Positions 45,384-54,432 of a DNA stretch of 64,000 nucleotides are shown here, piece after piece. Position numbers and translations under genes: made by a program. The number at the start of each line of letters is the position of its first letter. Position 1 is the stretch's first letter. The notes beneath the pieces are model-generated. The model saw only the letters and a program-made list of their open reading frames with translations. It had not been told where the DNA came from and ran no database searches. The stretch comes from Corynebacterium sp. BD556 (GTDB lineage: Bacteria > Actinomycetota > Actinomycetes > Mycobacteriales > Mycobacteriaceae): NCBI RefSeq assembly GCF_038452275.1, contig NZ_CP141643.1:1860001-1924000 (forward strand), given 5' to 3'.

Positions 45384-46526
45384 ATGAGCACTGCAAGTTT
45401 CCTTAAACTTATCGGTGATCTTCAAACTCAGCTTGGCGATAATCTGCGAAGCGCTTGGTCAAAGCGAACATTGTTGTGTGAAAATTATATCGCTCAGGTT
45501 GATGCGGAGACTATAGCCGACTGCATCGCAGACATTGTTGCACTGCCCGGCATTAGAGCAGAGTCAATTCGCCTTGCACACCGCGGAAGCGCGGTGCCTT
45601 CCTTTGAATACGTAACTACGGGTCGAGTCGGTCCATGGTCTGTTTCGGACCTGATCGACCACAATCGTCTGAGCTCCGTCATCACCGAGCGGAACGCGAC
45701 GCTGATTGTGGATGGTCTCGACCTTTACGATGTGAACTTTGCGACGCTCCATGAGGCCCTTAACAGTCACTTCGACTCCATAGTCAACCTTTCTGCGATT
45801 TTGACTCCACGGTGGTCGAAGGGGCTATCTATCCATATCGATGATGAGGATGTTATTGTTCTTCAGCTCAAAGGAACTAAGGATTGGAATATTTACCATC
45901 CTGTCAATTTCAGTTTCCTTCGCGGCCGTGGAATTGAACGCGAGGAGTTAACGGCCAGAGAGCGATCTGTTCGTCTGCGGCCCGGTGACTTGATGTATGT
46001 GCCACGAGGTGCGCCACATGTGGCAGCTTCAGGAGGGGAAGGGTCCATGCACCTCACCATAGCTATTGAACGGCCTAATCTCTCCACACTGATCGAAAAG
46101 TCCCAATACGATTATCCGATACCGGGCGATGGGTATGGTCGTGCGTACCATATGCAGCTTTTGAGAACTGTGCTGTCTGTCTCCGGGGGGATCAATCCGG
46201 ATCCTGAAAGAGTTATAGACGACAGCATTTCTCCTGCGAAGGTGGCGTCGACATTGCGAGCCTTGACGGGGCCACTTGCAGAGGATATTTACTTTGAGGC
46301 GGTAGAAGGGTTTGCTCTTTCTGCCTCTTCGAATTCTGATGACGGTTGGATCGTCGCGGCAGTTGGCAGTACGCAACTGCACGTTCCTTCAGTGAACGCG
46401 GAACCATTGCGTTCCCTTGCTGCGGGAGACCGCGTGCACGCCAATAGCGTCTCGAACCCCGACTCTGTGTACTTGGATCAACTGATTCGATTAGGCATGA
46501 TTGATGTGGTGAATATCACCCGATGA
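45384..46526 (+). CDS. JmjC/cupin-4 type Fe(II)/2-oxoglutarate oxygenase
   Basis: About 380 aa. The metal site of the cupin-4/JmjC family is visible: LSIHIDDEDVIVLQLKGTKD gives the HxD pair plus the Gln/Lys co-substrate segment, and RPGDLMYVPRGAPHVAASGG gives the distal His. The C-terminal 150 residues form a helical or winged-helix-like domain. Relatives hydroxylate ribosomal proteins (YcfD/RoxA) or peptides and natural products. Start at ATG 45384 fits GAGGTGA 9 nt upstream; GTG 45372 inside the previous stop is the alternative. Its stop overlaps the MFS start by ATGA. Confidence 0.8.
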   Translation: MSTASFLKLIGDLQTQLGDNLRSAWSKRTLLCENYIAQVDAETIADCIADIVALPGIRAESIRLAHRGSAVPSFEYVTTGRVGPWSVSDLIDHNRLSSVITERNATLIVDGLDLYDVNFATLHEALNSHFDSIVNLSAILTPRWSKGLSIHIDDEDVIVLQLKGTKDWNIYHPVNFSFLRGRGIEREELTARERSVRLRPGDLMYVPRGAPHVAASGGEGSMHLTIAIERPNLSTLIEKSQYDYPIPGDGYGRAYHMQLLRTVLSVSGGINPDPERVIDDSISPAKVASTLRALTGPLAEDIYFEAVEGFALSASSNSDDGWIVAAVGSTQLHVPSVNAEPLRSLAAGDRVHANSVSNPDSVYLDQLIRLGMIDVVNITR

Positions 46527-46698
46527 CTACCGTTGCACCACAGCAATCGCCGGACGATAGTAGGCTTCCATCGAGCTTTTTGCGGTTATGGGCAGGTGAA
46601 ACTTTATCGTCTACCGGCATACAAATCACAGCTATTGCCATACCGATCATGGTGATTGCCGAACGGGGGTCTGAACCCCGGAAAGTGGACACGGAGTT

Positions 46699-47601
46699 TT
46701 AATCAGATGCGGTTTTGAGTATAGCTGTTTCGGAAGATTCAAAGGCGTTCGGCGAACGATAGCCGCACCTCGAGTGCAGGCGTTTGGTGTTGTAGCGACT
46801 GCACCATTGGAACACGTCCCGGCGACACACCAGCTGACTGGCGAAAACAGGTGCATCTTGAAGGACTTCCCGTTTCAACGTGGCGTTGAACGACTCCGCC
46901 AGAGAATTATCCGCGCTGGTACCAATTGCTCCCATCGATTGGGTAACACCGAGACGTTCACATAGTCTTCGGTACCGATCAGAGGTGTATACACTGCCAT
47001 GATCGGAGTGGAAAATCGCTCCGTCAAGCCCGCCACGGATCCCGTAAGCCATCATCAAAGCCTCTTCAACTAACTCCGTACGCATGTGGACGGCGATCGC
47101 GAAACCGGTCAACTGCCGCGAGTAGCAGTCGATGACCGTCGCCAGGTACATATTCGACCCATCTGCAATCGGGAGGTAGGTGATATCGCCGACGTAGACC
47201 GTGTTTGGTTTCTCCGCGGTGAAACGGCGTGCGAGCAGATCCGGAAACGTCGGAGCGCGTTTCGCAGACACCGTGGTCTTTACGCGGCGTTTCTTGGTGT
47301 AGCCGAACAATTCCATCTGGCGCATCAGCCTGGCGGTGCGCTTGTGATTGAGGCGATCATCGCTGGTCGGATCCGAGTTGATGGCCGCTGTGATGCGTTT
47401 CGCCCCGTAACAGCCGTTCTCAGCTGTGAACACGGCCTTGATCCTCGCTCCCAGCGCCGCGTCAGCGACGAGGCGTCGCCGGCGGGCAGGAGCAGCAGAT
47501 TTCCACTTGTAGTAGGAGGACCGGTTGATCTTCAGGACCTCACATAACCGCTTGACCTCGTAGAAGTCTCGGTGGTCATCAACGAACTGAAAGCGGTTCA
47601 C
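46699..47601 (-). CDS. IS3 OrfB transposase (type c, copy 3)
   Basis: 300 aa, same as copy 2 at the protein level, with all three catalytic carboxylates present. It appears intact. Confidence 0.92.
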   Translation of the reverse strand: MNRFQFVDDHRDFYEVKRLCEVLKINRSSYYKWKSAAPARRRRLVADAALGARIKAVFTAENGCYGAKRITAAINSDPTSDDRLNHKRTARLMRQMELFGYTKKRRVKTTVSAKRAPTFPDLLARRFTAEKPNTVYVGDITYLPIADGSNMYLATVIDCYSRQLTGFAIAVHMRTELVEEALMMAYGIRGGLDGAIFHSDHGSVYTSDRYRRLCERLGVTQSMGAIGTSADNSLAESFNATLKREVLQDAPVFASQLVCRRDVFQWCSRYNTKRLHSRCGYRSPNAFESSETAILKTASD

Positions 47602-47939
47602 CAGTTCGTCTCTTCCGCGAAATATTTGGCCGCCTTGCGCAGGATCTCTCGTTCTTCCCGTAGCGTGGCGTTTTCGCGTTCCAGCATGCGGATGCGTTCG
47701 GCATCGGAGAGTCCTTGAGCAGGAGTACGTTCGCTGTTGGCTGCGGCGATCGGGCTGGCGACTTTTTCACCGTTGGCGTTGGTTTTGGTGCCGGTGCCGA
47801 AGGCGTCGAGCCAGGTGCGCAGGGAGTTGCGGTTGACCCCGAGATCGGAGGCGATCGCGTTGATCGTGGCTCCAGGGGTCGACTCGTACAACGTCACTGC
47901 GTCACGCTTGAACTGCTCGGTGTAGGTCTTGCGTGGCAT
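47598..47939 (-). CDS. IS3 OrfA (type c, copy 3)
   Basis: Identical in protein sequence to the OrfA of copies 1 and 2, overlapping orfB by 4 nt. Confidence 0.88.
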   Translation of the reverse strand: MPRKTYTEQFKRDAVTLYESTPGATINAIASDLGVNRNSLRTWLDAFGTGTKTNANGEKVASPIAAANSERTPAQGLSDAERIRMLERENATLREEREILRKAAKYFAEETNW

Positions 47940-49153
47940 GGTGGAAAGGTACCTCACTTCCCCAGCGAAATGCTGGTTTCAGCGTGTCCACCACCAAGGG
48001 GTCAGGTCCCGGGGAGCTAGCGCTTCGCAAGTGGCAATGATCAGCATGGCGGAATCACTTGCGGTCATTTTATTCGGTCTCCTCGCCGGAAGCGTTGCTG
48101 ATTTGCCAAACCGACGGCATCTGCTAATAGGTCTCAACCTAACTAGGGCCGTGGTGATCATGGTGATACCAACCGCGTTTTTTCTTGGGTACGAGTCACT
48201 TGGAGTGGTTCTTGCTGTCGTTTTCCTCACCGCAGGACTGGGTGTTGTCTTTGACGGTGCCATGTCCGGATACATCCGCGACTTGGTCCCCACTCCACTT
48301 CTGGTGCGAGCGAATGGGTACATGCAGGCAACACAATCCACTGGAGAAGTCGGAGGGCCAAGCCTGGCAGGAGCACTTGTCTCTCTAACGACAGCTCCAC
48401 TCGCGATCATCGTTAACGCATTCTCGTACCTCGCATCAGCATTGTTCATAGCATTCACCGCGCCAGCAACCTCTTCTACCAATGGCCCAGAACAACCCGG
48501 CAAACGGGCAAACTATGCCGCTTCTAGGGCAGCCGTCACCTCGGGAATCAGACTGGTGTGGAAAACGCCGGTGATCCGCGCCACCACTGCGAGCGCTACT
48601 CACTTCAATTTTTTTACCAGTATGTTCTTCGCGCTGTATTTGTTCCACTTAGTCTCGACACTGCAGCTGCCTCCTCTTATTTTAGGAATTATTTTTACTG
48701 GTGGCGGAATCGGTGGCGTTGCCGCAGGACTGTTGATATCCCGCATCAGTTCGCATCTACCGACCTACAGCCTGCTAGTAGCTACCTTTGGCATCCCAGG
48801 CCTGTCGGCGGCTGCGGTCGCAAGAACTGATACGCAGAACATTGGCTCTATCACGCTTCTGGTTGCGGCCTCAGCTATGTGGTCGTTTTGTGTGGTGGTG
48901 AATATGTCTTTATGCGAGTCTTTGAAGCAAGTTGCCGTCAGATCTGACCAGATAGGACGGACAACTGCTGCAGTTCGAGCGATAAGTTGGGGAGTTGAAC
49001 TTCTCGGCGCTGGAATAGCGTGGTTGTTTACCTCGCAGTTTGCAACCGATGCCGCTACAATCATGACTTGGGCTTGGACTGGGCTGCGTTTTTCGGGCCA
49101 CTTGACTTGAGTGTCTTTCAGGATTGCCCCGCTGTGGGGTAGGAAGATGGTCA

Positions 49154-49438
49154 ATGATGAAGAAGTTTAAGAAACACACCCCGGAACAGATTGTGGTCAA
49201 GCTCGAGAAAGCTACCAAGCTCAAGGCGGAAGGTAAGACCAACGCCGATGTGGCTCGTCAGCTACAGATCAGTGAGGCAACTCTTGCTCGGTGGTCGAAG
49301 ACGTACGGGCAGATGGACCGAACTCAAGCCAGGGAGCTTAAAGCGCTGCGTGATGAAAACGCCAAGCTCAAGAAGTTGTTGGGCGAAGCCGAGTTGGAGA
49401 AGGCTGCGCTCAAGGAGTTGGCTGAGGGAAACTTCTAA
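49154..49438 (+). CDS. IS3 OrfA (type b, copy 2)
   Basis: Same protein as in copy 1: helix-turn-helix (NADVARQLQISEATLARW) and a coiled-coil end. It is expressed alone or as a -1 frameshift fusion with OrfB. Confidence 0.85.
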   Translation: MMKKFKKHTPEQIVVKLEKATKLKAEGKTNADVARQLQISEATLARWSKTYGQMDRTQARELKALRDENAKLKKLLGEAELEKAALKELAEGNF

Positions 49439-49482
49439 ACCCCACGAGGCGCTATGACGCTGTCGGTCACCTCATCGAGGCG

Positions 49483-50292
49483 ATGGGTCTATCCCAGCGT
49501 CGGGCGTGCCTGATTGTGGGGGTTTCTCGAAGCTCATTTCAACGGTCCCAGCAGTTAGCTAAGAATCCGGCGACGACTGATAAATATGCCGACCTGCGGC
49601 TCTGGCTTAACGCCTGGTCGGCTAGCTTTCCCCGGTGGGGCTATCGGAGGGCCTGGGTTAAAGCCCGTGACGAAGGCTTTGACGTCGGCCGTGATGCTGT
49701 TCGCCGCTTATGGCGCCAAGAAGGACTAAGGGTAATGCCACGAAAGAAGGCAAAACCGAAGAATCTCAACGATCCGACCCCGCGAGTCGAGCCAGCGACA
49801 TGCCCGGATGATGTGTGGGCTCTGGATTTCCAGTTTGACTCCGACTACTACGGACACGCCTTCAAGGTCTGCAACGTTATTGATGAGTTCACCCGTGAAC
49901 ATATTGGGTTTATCGTTGACTGCCGCATCGATGCCTCAACGGTCACTGAATTGCTCGATGTCATCACCCTGACCCGTGGTAGGCGGCCTCGGGTGCTGCG
50001 GATGGATAACGGGCCTGAATTCATCAGTGCCGCGTTGGAAAAGTGGGCGAAGGAAGAAGACACGATTCGGTCGTTCATTCCGCCTGGACAGCCGTGGCAT
50101 AACGGGTTTGTGGAATCCCTTCACAATCGGATGCGCGATGAACTTTTCGAACAGGAATGCTTCCTCGACGTTGCCCACGCGCGTCACTGTGTGGGCCTAT
50201 GGTCGGACCGGTACAATACGTACCATCCTCACTCGGCGCTAGGATTCATCGCCCCAGAGGAATACAAGAAACAATGGTTACAAGCCGCTTAA
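49483..50292 (+). CDS. IS3 OrfB transposase (type b, copy 2)
   Basis: 269 aa, identical at the protein level to the enzyme of copy 1, with the first Asp in WALDFQFDSDY, the second in MDNGPEF and the Glu in GFVESLHNRM. It looks functional. Confidence 0.9.
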   Translation: MGLSQRRACLIVGVSRSSFQRSQQLAKNPATTDKYADLRLWLNAWSASFPRWGYRRAWVKARDEGFDVGRDAVRRLWRQEGLRVMPRKKAKPKNLNDPTPRVEPATCPDDVWALDFQFDSDYYGHAFKVCNVIDEFTREHIGFIVDCRIDASTVTELLDVITLTRGRRPRVLRMDNGPEFISAALEKWAKEEDTIRSFIPPGQPWHNGFVESLHNRMRDELFEQECFLDVAHARHCVGLWSDRYNTYHPHSALGFIAPEEYKKQWLQAA

Positions 50293-50419
50293 GTCACCTG
50301 GCCCTAAAAACCAGACCACTCCAGGCTGCTTTTGGCTTATTGGTATCTGGAATTTGGGTATTTGCTTTTCGCTCTCATATAAAACGATATGACATGCGAG
50401 ATAAGCAGAGGATCCACCA

Positions 50420-51196
50420 GTGACTCGAATGAAAGGATTGAAAGCTGTGACTTCTGGGGCATTCTCGAGTAAAGAATCTGCGCTTGCAGTTCGAGAAGCG
50501 GTTATTTCACTCCTAACTAGTGAAGCCGCACTCGAAACCGTTCAAAGCTTTAGTAGTGGTGAAACCACTCCTCGTCCTCGAGTTATTGGTTGTTTGCCAG
50601 ACGATCTGCGACAAGTCTGTCACTCCGAAATCACTCAAATAACTACATGGTCCGAAGAGCGCTGGGCACTTCGCAGTGACAACTCGGTCGCTCTTGTCGA
50701 TAAGCAAGAGTTCGAAGCAACCCCAGCTTCTCTAAGGTTTTCTTACAGTGACTCGCTTCGTACAGGAGTGGAACCGGCTCTTGCTGTTCGAGGTCTACTA
50801 TCCGGTATCCGCAGCCGTGATGTCGCTGATGCGTTCTCGCATGCCTATGGCGATAAAATAGAGTACAAATCGTCCGATGTAGCCCGTTATCGGGACGGTC
50901 ACTATTTGCGTCGTCATGCTGATACTTTCGCCGATCGAGTGTTCGGGGTGCTGACTTTTCTCAGCCCCGACTGGTCCCACAGTCACGGAGGAGAGCTTGT
51001 CGTAGAAGCCCCCGACGGAAGTGTCGATTGCATCGCCCCAGAGCCAGGAACTTTGGCGATGCTCCCTATCCGCCCTGGATTTCAACATCTAGTCTCACGT
51101 ATAAGAACCTCTGACTGGGTGCGGTTTTCCGTCGCGTCTCACTTCTCAAAAGGTGGGTCCGACTCTTCGAAAGCGGACGCAGGGGAAATCGTTTGA
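50420..51196 (+). CDS. 2OG-Fe(II) oxygenase (prolyl-4-hydroxylase-like)
   Basis: 258 aa. The double-stranded beta-helix core shows VARYRDGHYLRRHADTFADR with the HxD iron ligands (H-A-D), GVLTFLSPDWSHSHGGELVV, PEPGTLAMLPIRPGFQHLVS with the distal His, and DWVRFSVASHF with the RxS pair that binds the 2-oxoglutarate carboxylate. This order is that of the prolyl-4-hydroxylase/PHD-type superfamily (2OG-FeII_Oxy_3). It starts with GTG inside the MFS stop codon, 7 nt after AGAGGA. It would hydroxylate or otherwise oxidise the operon's substrate, perhaps sequentially with the JmjC-type enzyme. No other gene follows before the IS6 element. Confidence 0.8.
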   Translation: MTRMKGLKAVTSGAFSSKESALAVREAVISLLTSEAALETVQSFSSGETTPRPRVIGCLPDDLRQVCHSEITQITTWSEERWALRSDNSVALVDKQEFEATPASLRFSYSDSLRTGVEPALAVRGLLSGIRSRDVADAFSHAYGDKIEYKSSDVARYRDGHYLRRHADTFADRVFGVLTFLSPDWSHSHGGELVVEAPDGSVDCIAPEPGTLAMLPIRPGFQHLVSRIRTSDWVRFSVASHFSKGGSDSSKADAGEIV

Positions 51197-51211
51197 GCGT
51201 AGAAATTTGAG

Positions 51212-52049
51212 GGTGCTGTTGCAAAGTTGGGGCAGTAGAAAGACCGGCCTGAAATAATCAGAGCCATGGGCATCTTCTCCGGTCGGGATTTCCCCCATGA
51301 CATCATCCTGTGGGCGGTGCGGTGGTACTGCCGCTAGGGGGTGAGCTACCGCGATCTCGAAGAAATGATGACCGAGCGGGGTGTGCCAGTCGATCACACC
51401 ACGATCTACCGCTGGGTGCAGAAATGCGCCCCTGAGCTGGATAAGCACACTCGGCGGTACCGGCAGGTACCCGACTGGCAGGCTCGGTCCTGGCGGGTGG
51501 ATGAGACCTATATTCGGGTCGGCGGCACGTGGTGCTATCTCTACCGGGCTATTGCCGCCGGTGGGCACACCCTGGACTTTTATCTCTCTCCGAAGCGCAA
51601 TGTCGCGGCGGCCAAGCGTTTCCTGGCCAAGACGCTGCGATCGAATACGACAGCCGGGTCCCCGCGGGTCATCAACACCGCCAAGGCACCAGCTCTGGCC
51701 AAGGCAATATCCGAGCTGAAGGCGGAGGGAATCTGCCCTCAGACGGTGGAGCACCGACAGGTGAAATACCTGAACAACGTTCTCGAGGGAGATCATGGCC
51801 GACTTAAAAGAATCCTAGGGCCGAAGGGAGCGTTCAAAAACCGAATTTCCGCCTACCGGACGTTGAAAGGGATGGAAGCGATGCATTCATTACGGAAAGG
51901 CCAGGGCACGATGTTTGCCTACGGGCACCCGAACCCAGACGCGGTGATCGTCAGCCGGATATACGAGACAGCTTAAGCACCCCGGAGCAAGGACAACTAA
52001 TGTCTTGAGGTTGGGCTTTTCGACCCTGGCCCAACTTTGCAACAGCACC
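51212..52049 (+). mobile_element. IS6-family element (IS1628-like), right copy
   Basis: 838 bp, same 17-bp inverted ends and same orientation as the left copy. The inner flank is AATTTGAG (51204-51211); the outer flank is AGGTTGAG (52050-52057). It forms the right end of the compound transposon. Confidence 0.92.
51266..51976 (+). pseudogene. IS6 transposase, right copy, same amber stop
   Basis: The ATG at 51266 opens MGIFSGRDFPHDIILWAVRW, interrupted after WYCR by the same TAG as in the left copy. Internal GTG 51341 would give 211 aa with SWRVDETYIRVGG and the rest of the DDE core. The catalytic core looks closer to the family norm (VDETY) than in the left copy. Confidence 0.75.
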
Positions 52050-52057
52050 AGGTTGAG

Positions 52058-52330
52058 GGGAAGAAAAACCCGAAGCGTTAAGCGAATTTTTCCTGCTCGG
52101 CACAACCTTTTCCTTAGATGTACTTCGCTCAGAAACTCCCGGGATGCACAAGCCTGCACCGCTGCTTGTCCCGGCCTCTATTGCGCCCCAACGAAACCCA
52201 GCGGTAACTCACACGCAAGGCTGTGGTTGCGGGCACTTTTGCAGTGCCGGGAGAAAAAGTAGAAATCTGCCCACATCGACAGCTAGAAGGCAGTGTTTCA
52301 CGTGAAACACCGCCTTGGGTTTCGCGGCGT
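52058..52330. other. Intergenic region with parS, core chromosome resumes
   Basis: No gene is supported here. It contains parS site 5 near the end. A hairpin that includes parS lies 14 nt beyond the yqgE stop and may end that leftward transcript. Confidence 0.6.
52294..52309. other. parS: parS site 5
   Basis: An exact TGTTTCACGTGAAACA. Flanking AAGGCAG and CACCGCCTT extend an imperfect dyad over 52288-52317, so it could double as a transcription terminator downstream of yqgE. Confidence 0.93.
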
Positions 52331-52939
52331 TTAATTCTCGTCGATGTCAGCGGGAAACGTGGCGAAAAGAGGCAAAGGCATCGACTGTCGGCGCATCACA
52401 TCGCCCCACAAATCTGCCGCACCTGGAGCGATGACATCACCGGGCAGAGCAGGGGCGACGAACCAATCGCCGCGCCGAAGTTCGCCGTCAAGCTGGCCTT
52501 GGCCCCACTGCGCAGTACCTGCGAAAATGCGCACGCTTTCCAGCGCACCCTCCATCTGGCGCGGGTGTGCGTTGAGATCAATTTGCACCAAACGGTTAGC
52601 CAGCCGGGTGAGCTGCGGATAATCCTCAATTTTGACGTCCGGTGCTGTCACGCCGACGGCTACGCCGGTTTGCGGAGCAACAGGCCCACCGATGTAGAGG
52701 GCCTGCGGCTTGGCCAGAAGATCCGACCACTCCGGCAAGATATTGTGCACCGCAGTCTCGCTGCGGCGGTTGAGCACGATCCCTAAAGTCCCATCGACTG
52801 AATGATCGAGGATGAGCACTACAGTGCGAGCGAAAGCAGGCGAGAGCATCCCCGGGGCAGCAACCAGCAACGAGCCCGCCTCCGGTTCGCCGCGTTCCAG
52901 CGCACTAAACAGACGGTCGGCGTAAAAGAACTCAGCCAT
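52331..52939 (-). CDS. YqgE/AlgH family (DUF179) protein
   Basis: 202 aa. It starts [20 protein letters not shown] and contains GSLLVAAPGMLSPAFARTVV, then LDHSVDGTLGIVLNRRSET, LYIGGPVAPQTG and GTAQWGQGQLDGELRRGDWF, the conserved features of the YqgE fold. No biochemical role is established for the family. The ATG overlaps the end of the nucleotidyltransferase gene by 8 nt behind GAGGAG, so they form an operon. Confidence 0.92.
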   Translation of the reverse strand: MAEFFYADRLFSALERGEPEAGSLLVAAPGMLSPAFARTVVLILDHSVDGTLGIVLNRRSETAVHNILPEWSDLLAKPQALYIGGPVAPQTGVAVGVTAPDVKIEDYPQLTRLANRLVQIDLNAHPRQMEGALESVRIFAGTAQWGQGQLDGELRRGDWFVAPALPGDVIAPGAADLWGDVMRRQSMPLPLFATFPADIDEN

Positions 52940-54425
52940 TGTTCTCCTCCCACCACTTTCTCAGTTCCGCAACAGCTTCGTCGTGGCCAAGCTCGCCGCG
53001 CTCCAGGCGCAGCTCCTTCATATACTTCCACGCCCGGCCCACCTCCGGGCCCGGCTTAAGGCCGAGAATCTCCATGATCTCGTTGCCGTCAAGATCCGGA
53101 CGCACCCGCGCCAAGTCCTCCTTTGCGGCGAGCTCTTCGATGCGTTGCTCCAAAAGGTTGTAGTTGCGCTGCAGGCGGCGCGCCTTCTTCGGGTTGCGGG
53201 TTGTGCAATCGGCACGCACCAACTTATTCAAACGGGGCAAAAGATCGCCAGCATCGGTAACGTAGCGGCGCACCGCGGAATCCGTCCACTGGCCCTCACC
53301 GAACCCGTAGAAACGCATGTGCAGATAGACAAGCTGTCCAACATCCTCAATGACGTGTTTCGGGTACTTCAGCTTCCGCAGGCGTTTACGAGCCATCTTC
53401 GCGCCCACCACCTCATGATGGTGAAAGCTCACCCCGACGCCCTCCTTGACCGCACGGGTATCAGGTTTGCCGATATCATGCAGCAGCGCCGCCCACCGCA
53501 ATTTAAGGTCCGGTCCGTCCTCCTCCAGCTCAGTGGCCTGCCGCAGAACAGTCAACGAGTGGCGGTAGACATCCTTGTGCTGCATGTGCTCATCCATCTC
53601 CAGCCGCAGGGCCGGGACCTCAGGAAGCACCACATCGGCAAGGCCCGTATCCACCAGCACATCCATCCCCTCCCAGGGGCGCGCACCAACCATCAGCTTG
53701 TCCAGCTCCGCCTGCACACGCTCCACGGTGATGCGCCCGATCTCCCCGGACATCTCCTGCATCGCCGCACGCACCCGGTCGGCCACACTAAACCCGAGCT
53801 GGGAGACAAACCGGGCCGCTCGCAACATACGCAGAGGGTCGTCACGGAAAGACACCTGCGGCTCCTGCGGAGTATCCAGGCGTTGATGAAGAAGATCATC
53901 AAGACCGCCGACGGGGTCGTGGAAGCGGAAAGCTAACACATCACCCGCCAGCGAAAGCTCAATGGCCATCGCGTTGCAAGCAAAGTCGCGACGAATAAGG
54001 TCGCCCGCGAGCGTGTCGCCGAAAGTGACCTCGGGGTTGCGGGTTACGCCGTCGTAAAGATCAGAACGGAAAGTTGTAATCTCCACCCGCTGGCCCTGCC
54101 GCACCGCGGAGACCGTTCCGAACTCGATGCCGGTGTCCCATGTCTTTTCACCCCACTGGCCCAAAAGCCGCTGAATTACTTCCGGGCGCGCCGAAGTAGT
54201 GAAATCTAAATCATGGCCTAGCCTGCCCAGCATCGCATCGCGCACCGGCCCGCCCACCAAGTACAAAGACTCGCCTTCCTGCGCGAAGAGGCGCGCCAAC
54301 GGCTCCAAAAAGGAAGCGAGCTCAGCCACGCTAGCCTGCGCCCTTGCCAGCAAAGCCTCACGGGCGAGCGGATCGGAAGGGTCAGGCAAATTAAACAGCG
54401 GTGGGTAATTCTCAGGCGTTGTCAC
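52932..54425 (-). CDS. pcnA: tRNA nucleotidyltransferase / poly(A) polymerase family (CCA-adding type)
   Basis: About 497 aa. The class II nucleotidyltransferase head has [20 protein letters not shown] followed by the DxD metal pair (DLDFTTS), then [10 protein letters not shown] and [10 protein letters not shown] (the RRD motif). The ERxxxEL-type region is [13 protein letters not shown]. From residue 270 there is an HD domain, [20 protein letters not shown], with FHHHEVVGA. Corynebacterial homologues are annotated PcnA; CCA addition to tRNA 3' ends is the probable role. Start chosen at GTG 54425, 7 nt after TATCGT (leaderless); the upstream in-frame codons are not family-like. Confidence 0.92.
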   Translation of the reverse strand: MTTPENYPPLFNLPDPSDPLAREALLARAQASVAELASFLEPLARLFAQEGESLYLVGGPVRDAMLGRLGHDLDFTTSARPEVIQRLLGQWGEKTWDTGIEFGTVSAVRQGQRVEITTFRSDLYDGVTRNPEVTFGDTLAGDLIRRDFACNAMAIELSLAGDVLAFRFHDPVGGLDDLLHQRLDTPQEPQVSFRDDPLRMLRAARFVSQLGFSVADRVRAAMQEMSGEIGRITVERVQAELDKLMVGARPWEGMDVLVDTGLADVVLPEVPALRLEMDEHMQHKDVYRHSLTVLRQATELEEDGPDLKLRWAALLHDIGKPDTRAVKEGVGVSFHHHEVVGAKMARKRLRKLKYPKHVIEDVGQLVYLHMRFYGFGEGQWTDSAVRRYVTDAGDLLPRLNKLVRADCTTRNPKKARRLQRNYNLLEQRIEELAAKEDLARVRPDLDGNEIMEILGLKPGPEVGRAWKYMKELRLERGELGHDEAVAELRKWWEENNG

Positions 54426-54432
54426 CCGTTCC

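Larger units (their letters stand above)
46667..48009 (-). mobile_element. IS3-family element, type c, copy 3
   Basis: 1343 bp with a 3-bp target duplication CGG (46664-46666 and 48010-48012), inserted after codon 48 of the MFS gene, antisense to it. The clean duplication shows direct transposition. Confidence 0.95.
49075..50323 (+). mobile_element. IS3-family element, type b, copy 2
   Basis: 1249 bp, same ends as copy 1 at 12293, with a 4-bp target duplication GGCT (49071-49074 and 50324-50327). It is inserted near the 3' end of the MFS gene, in the same direction. Confidence 0.95.
46523..50423 (+). pseudogene. MFS transporter gene interrupted by two IS3 elements
   Basis: Three exon-like pieces, 46523-46666, 48013-49074 and 50328-50423, join in frame when both IS and one copy of each target duplication (CGG and GGCT) are removed, giving 433 aa. 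It has the MFS start LRLWAGETLSSTGIQITAIA and LAGSVADLPNRRHLLIGLNL (motif A loop with DxxNRR). It also has LVRANGYMQATQSTGEVGGP, as in the enterobactin exporter-type DHA3 group, and a basic C-terminal tail. ATGA and GTGA overlaps couple it to both neighbouring oxygenase genes. It probably exported the operon's product; as it stands it is disrupted. Confidence 0.85.
34648..52049. mobile_element. IS6-bounded compound transposon, 17.4 kb
   Basis: Two 838-bp IS6-family elements in the same orientation form the ends. The 8 bases outside the left IS (34640-34647) and outside the right IS (52050-52057) are both AGGTTGAG, the 8-bp duplication expected of IS6-family insertion of the whole unit. The cargo comprises a toxin-antitoxin pair, a nest of IS21 and IS3 elements and an oxygenase/transporter operon. 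Flanking genes on both sides are core chromosome. Both transposase genes carry an early stop, so present mobility is doubtful. Confidence 0.85.

Noticed and set aside
38301..48009. Repeated units suggestive of a CRISPR array or satellite
   Set aside because: The repeats are whole IS elements of 1343 bp; no short regularly spaced repeats were found anywhere in the window.
52058..52293. Possible tRNA gene between the transposon and yqgE
   Set aside because: I looked for acceptor stem pairing and a T-loop motif and found neither.
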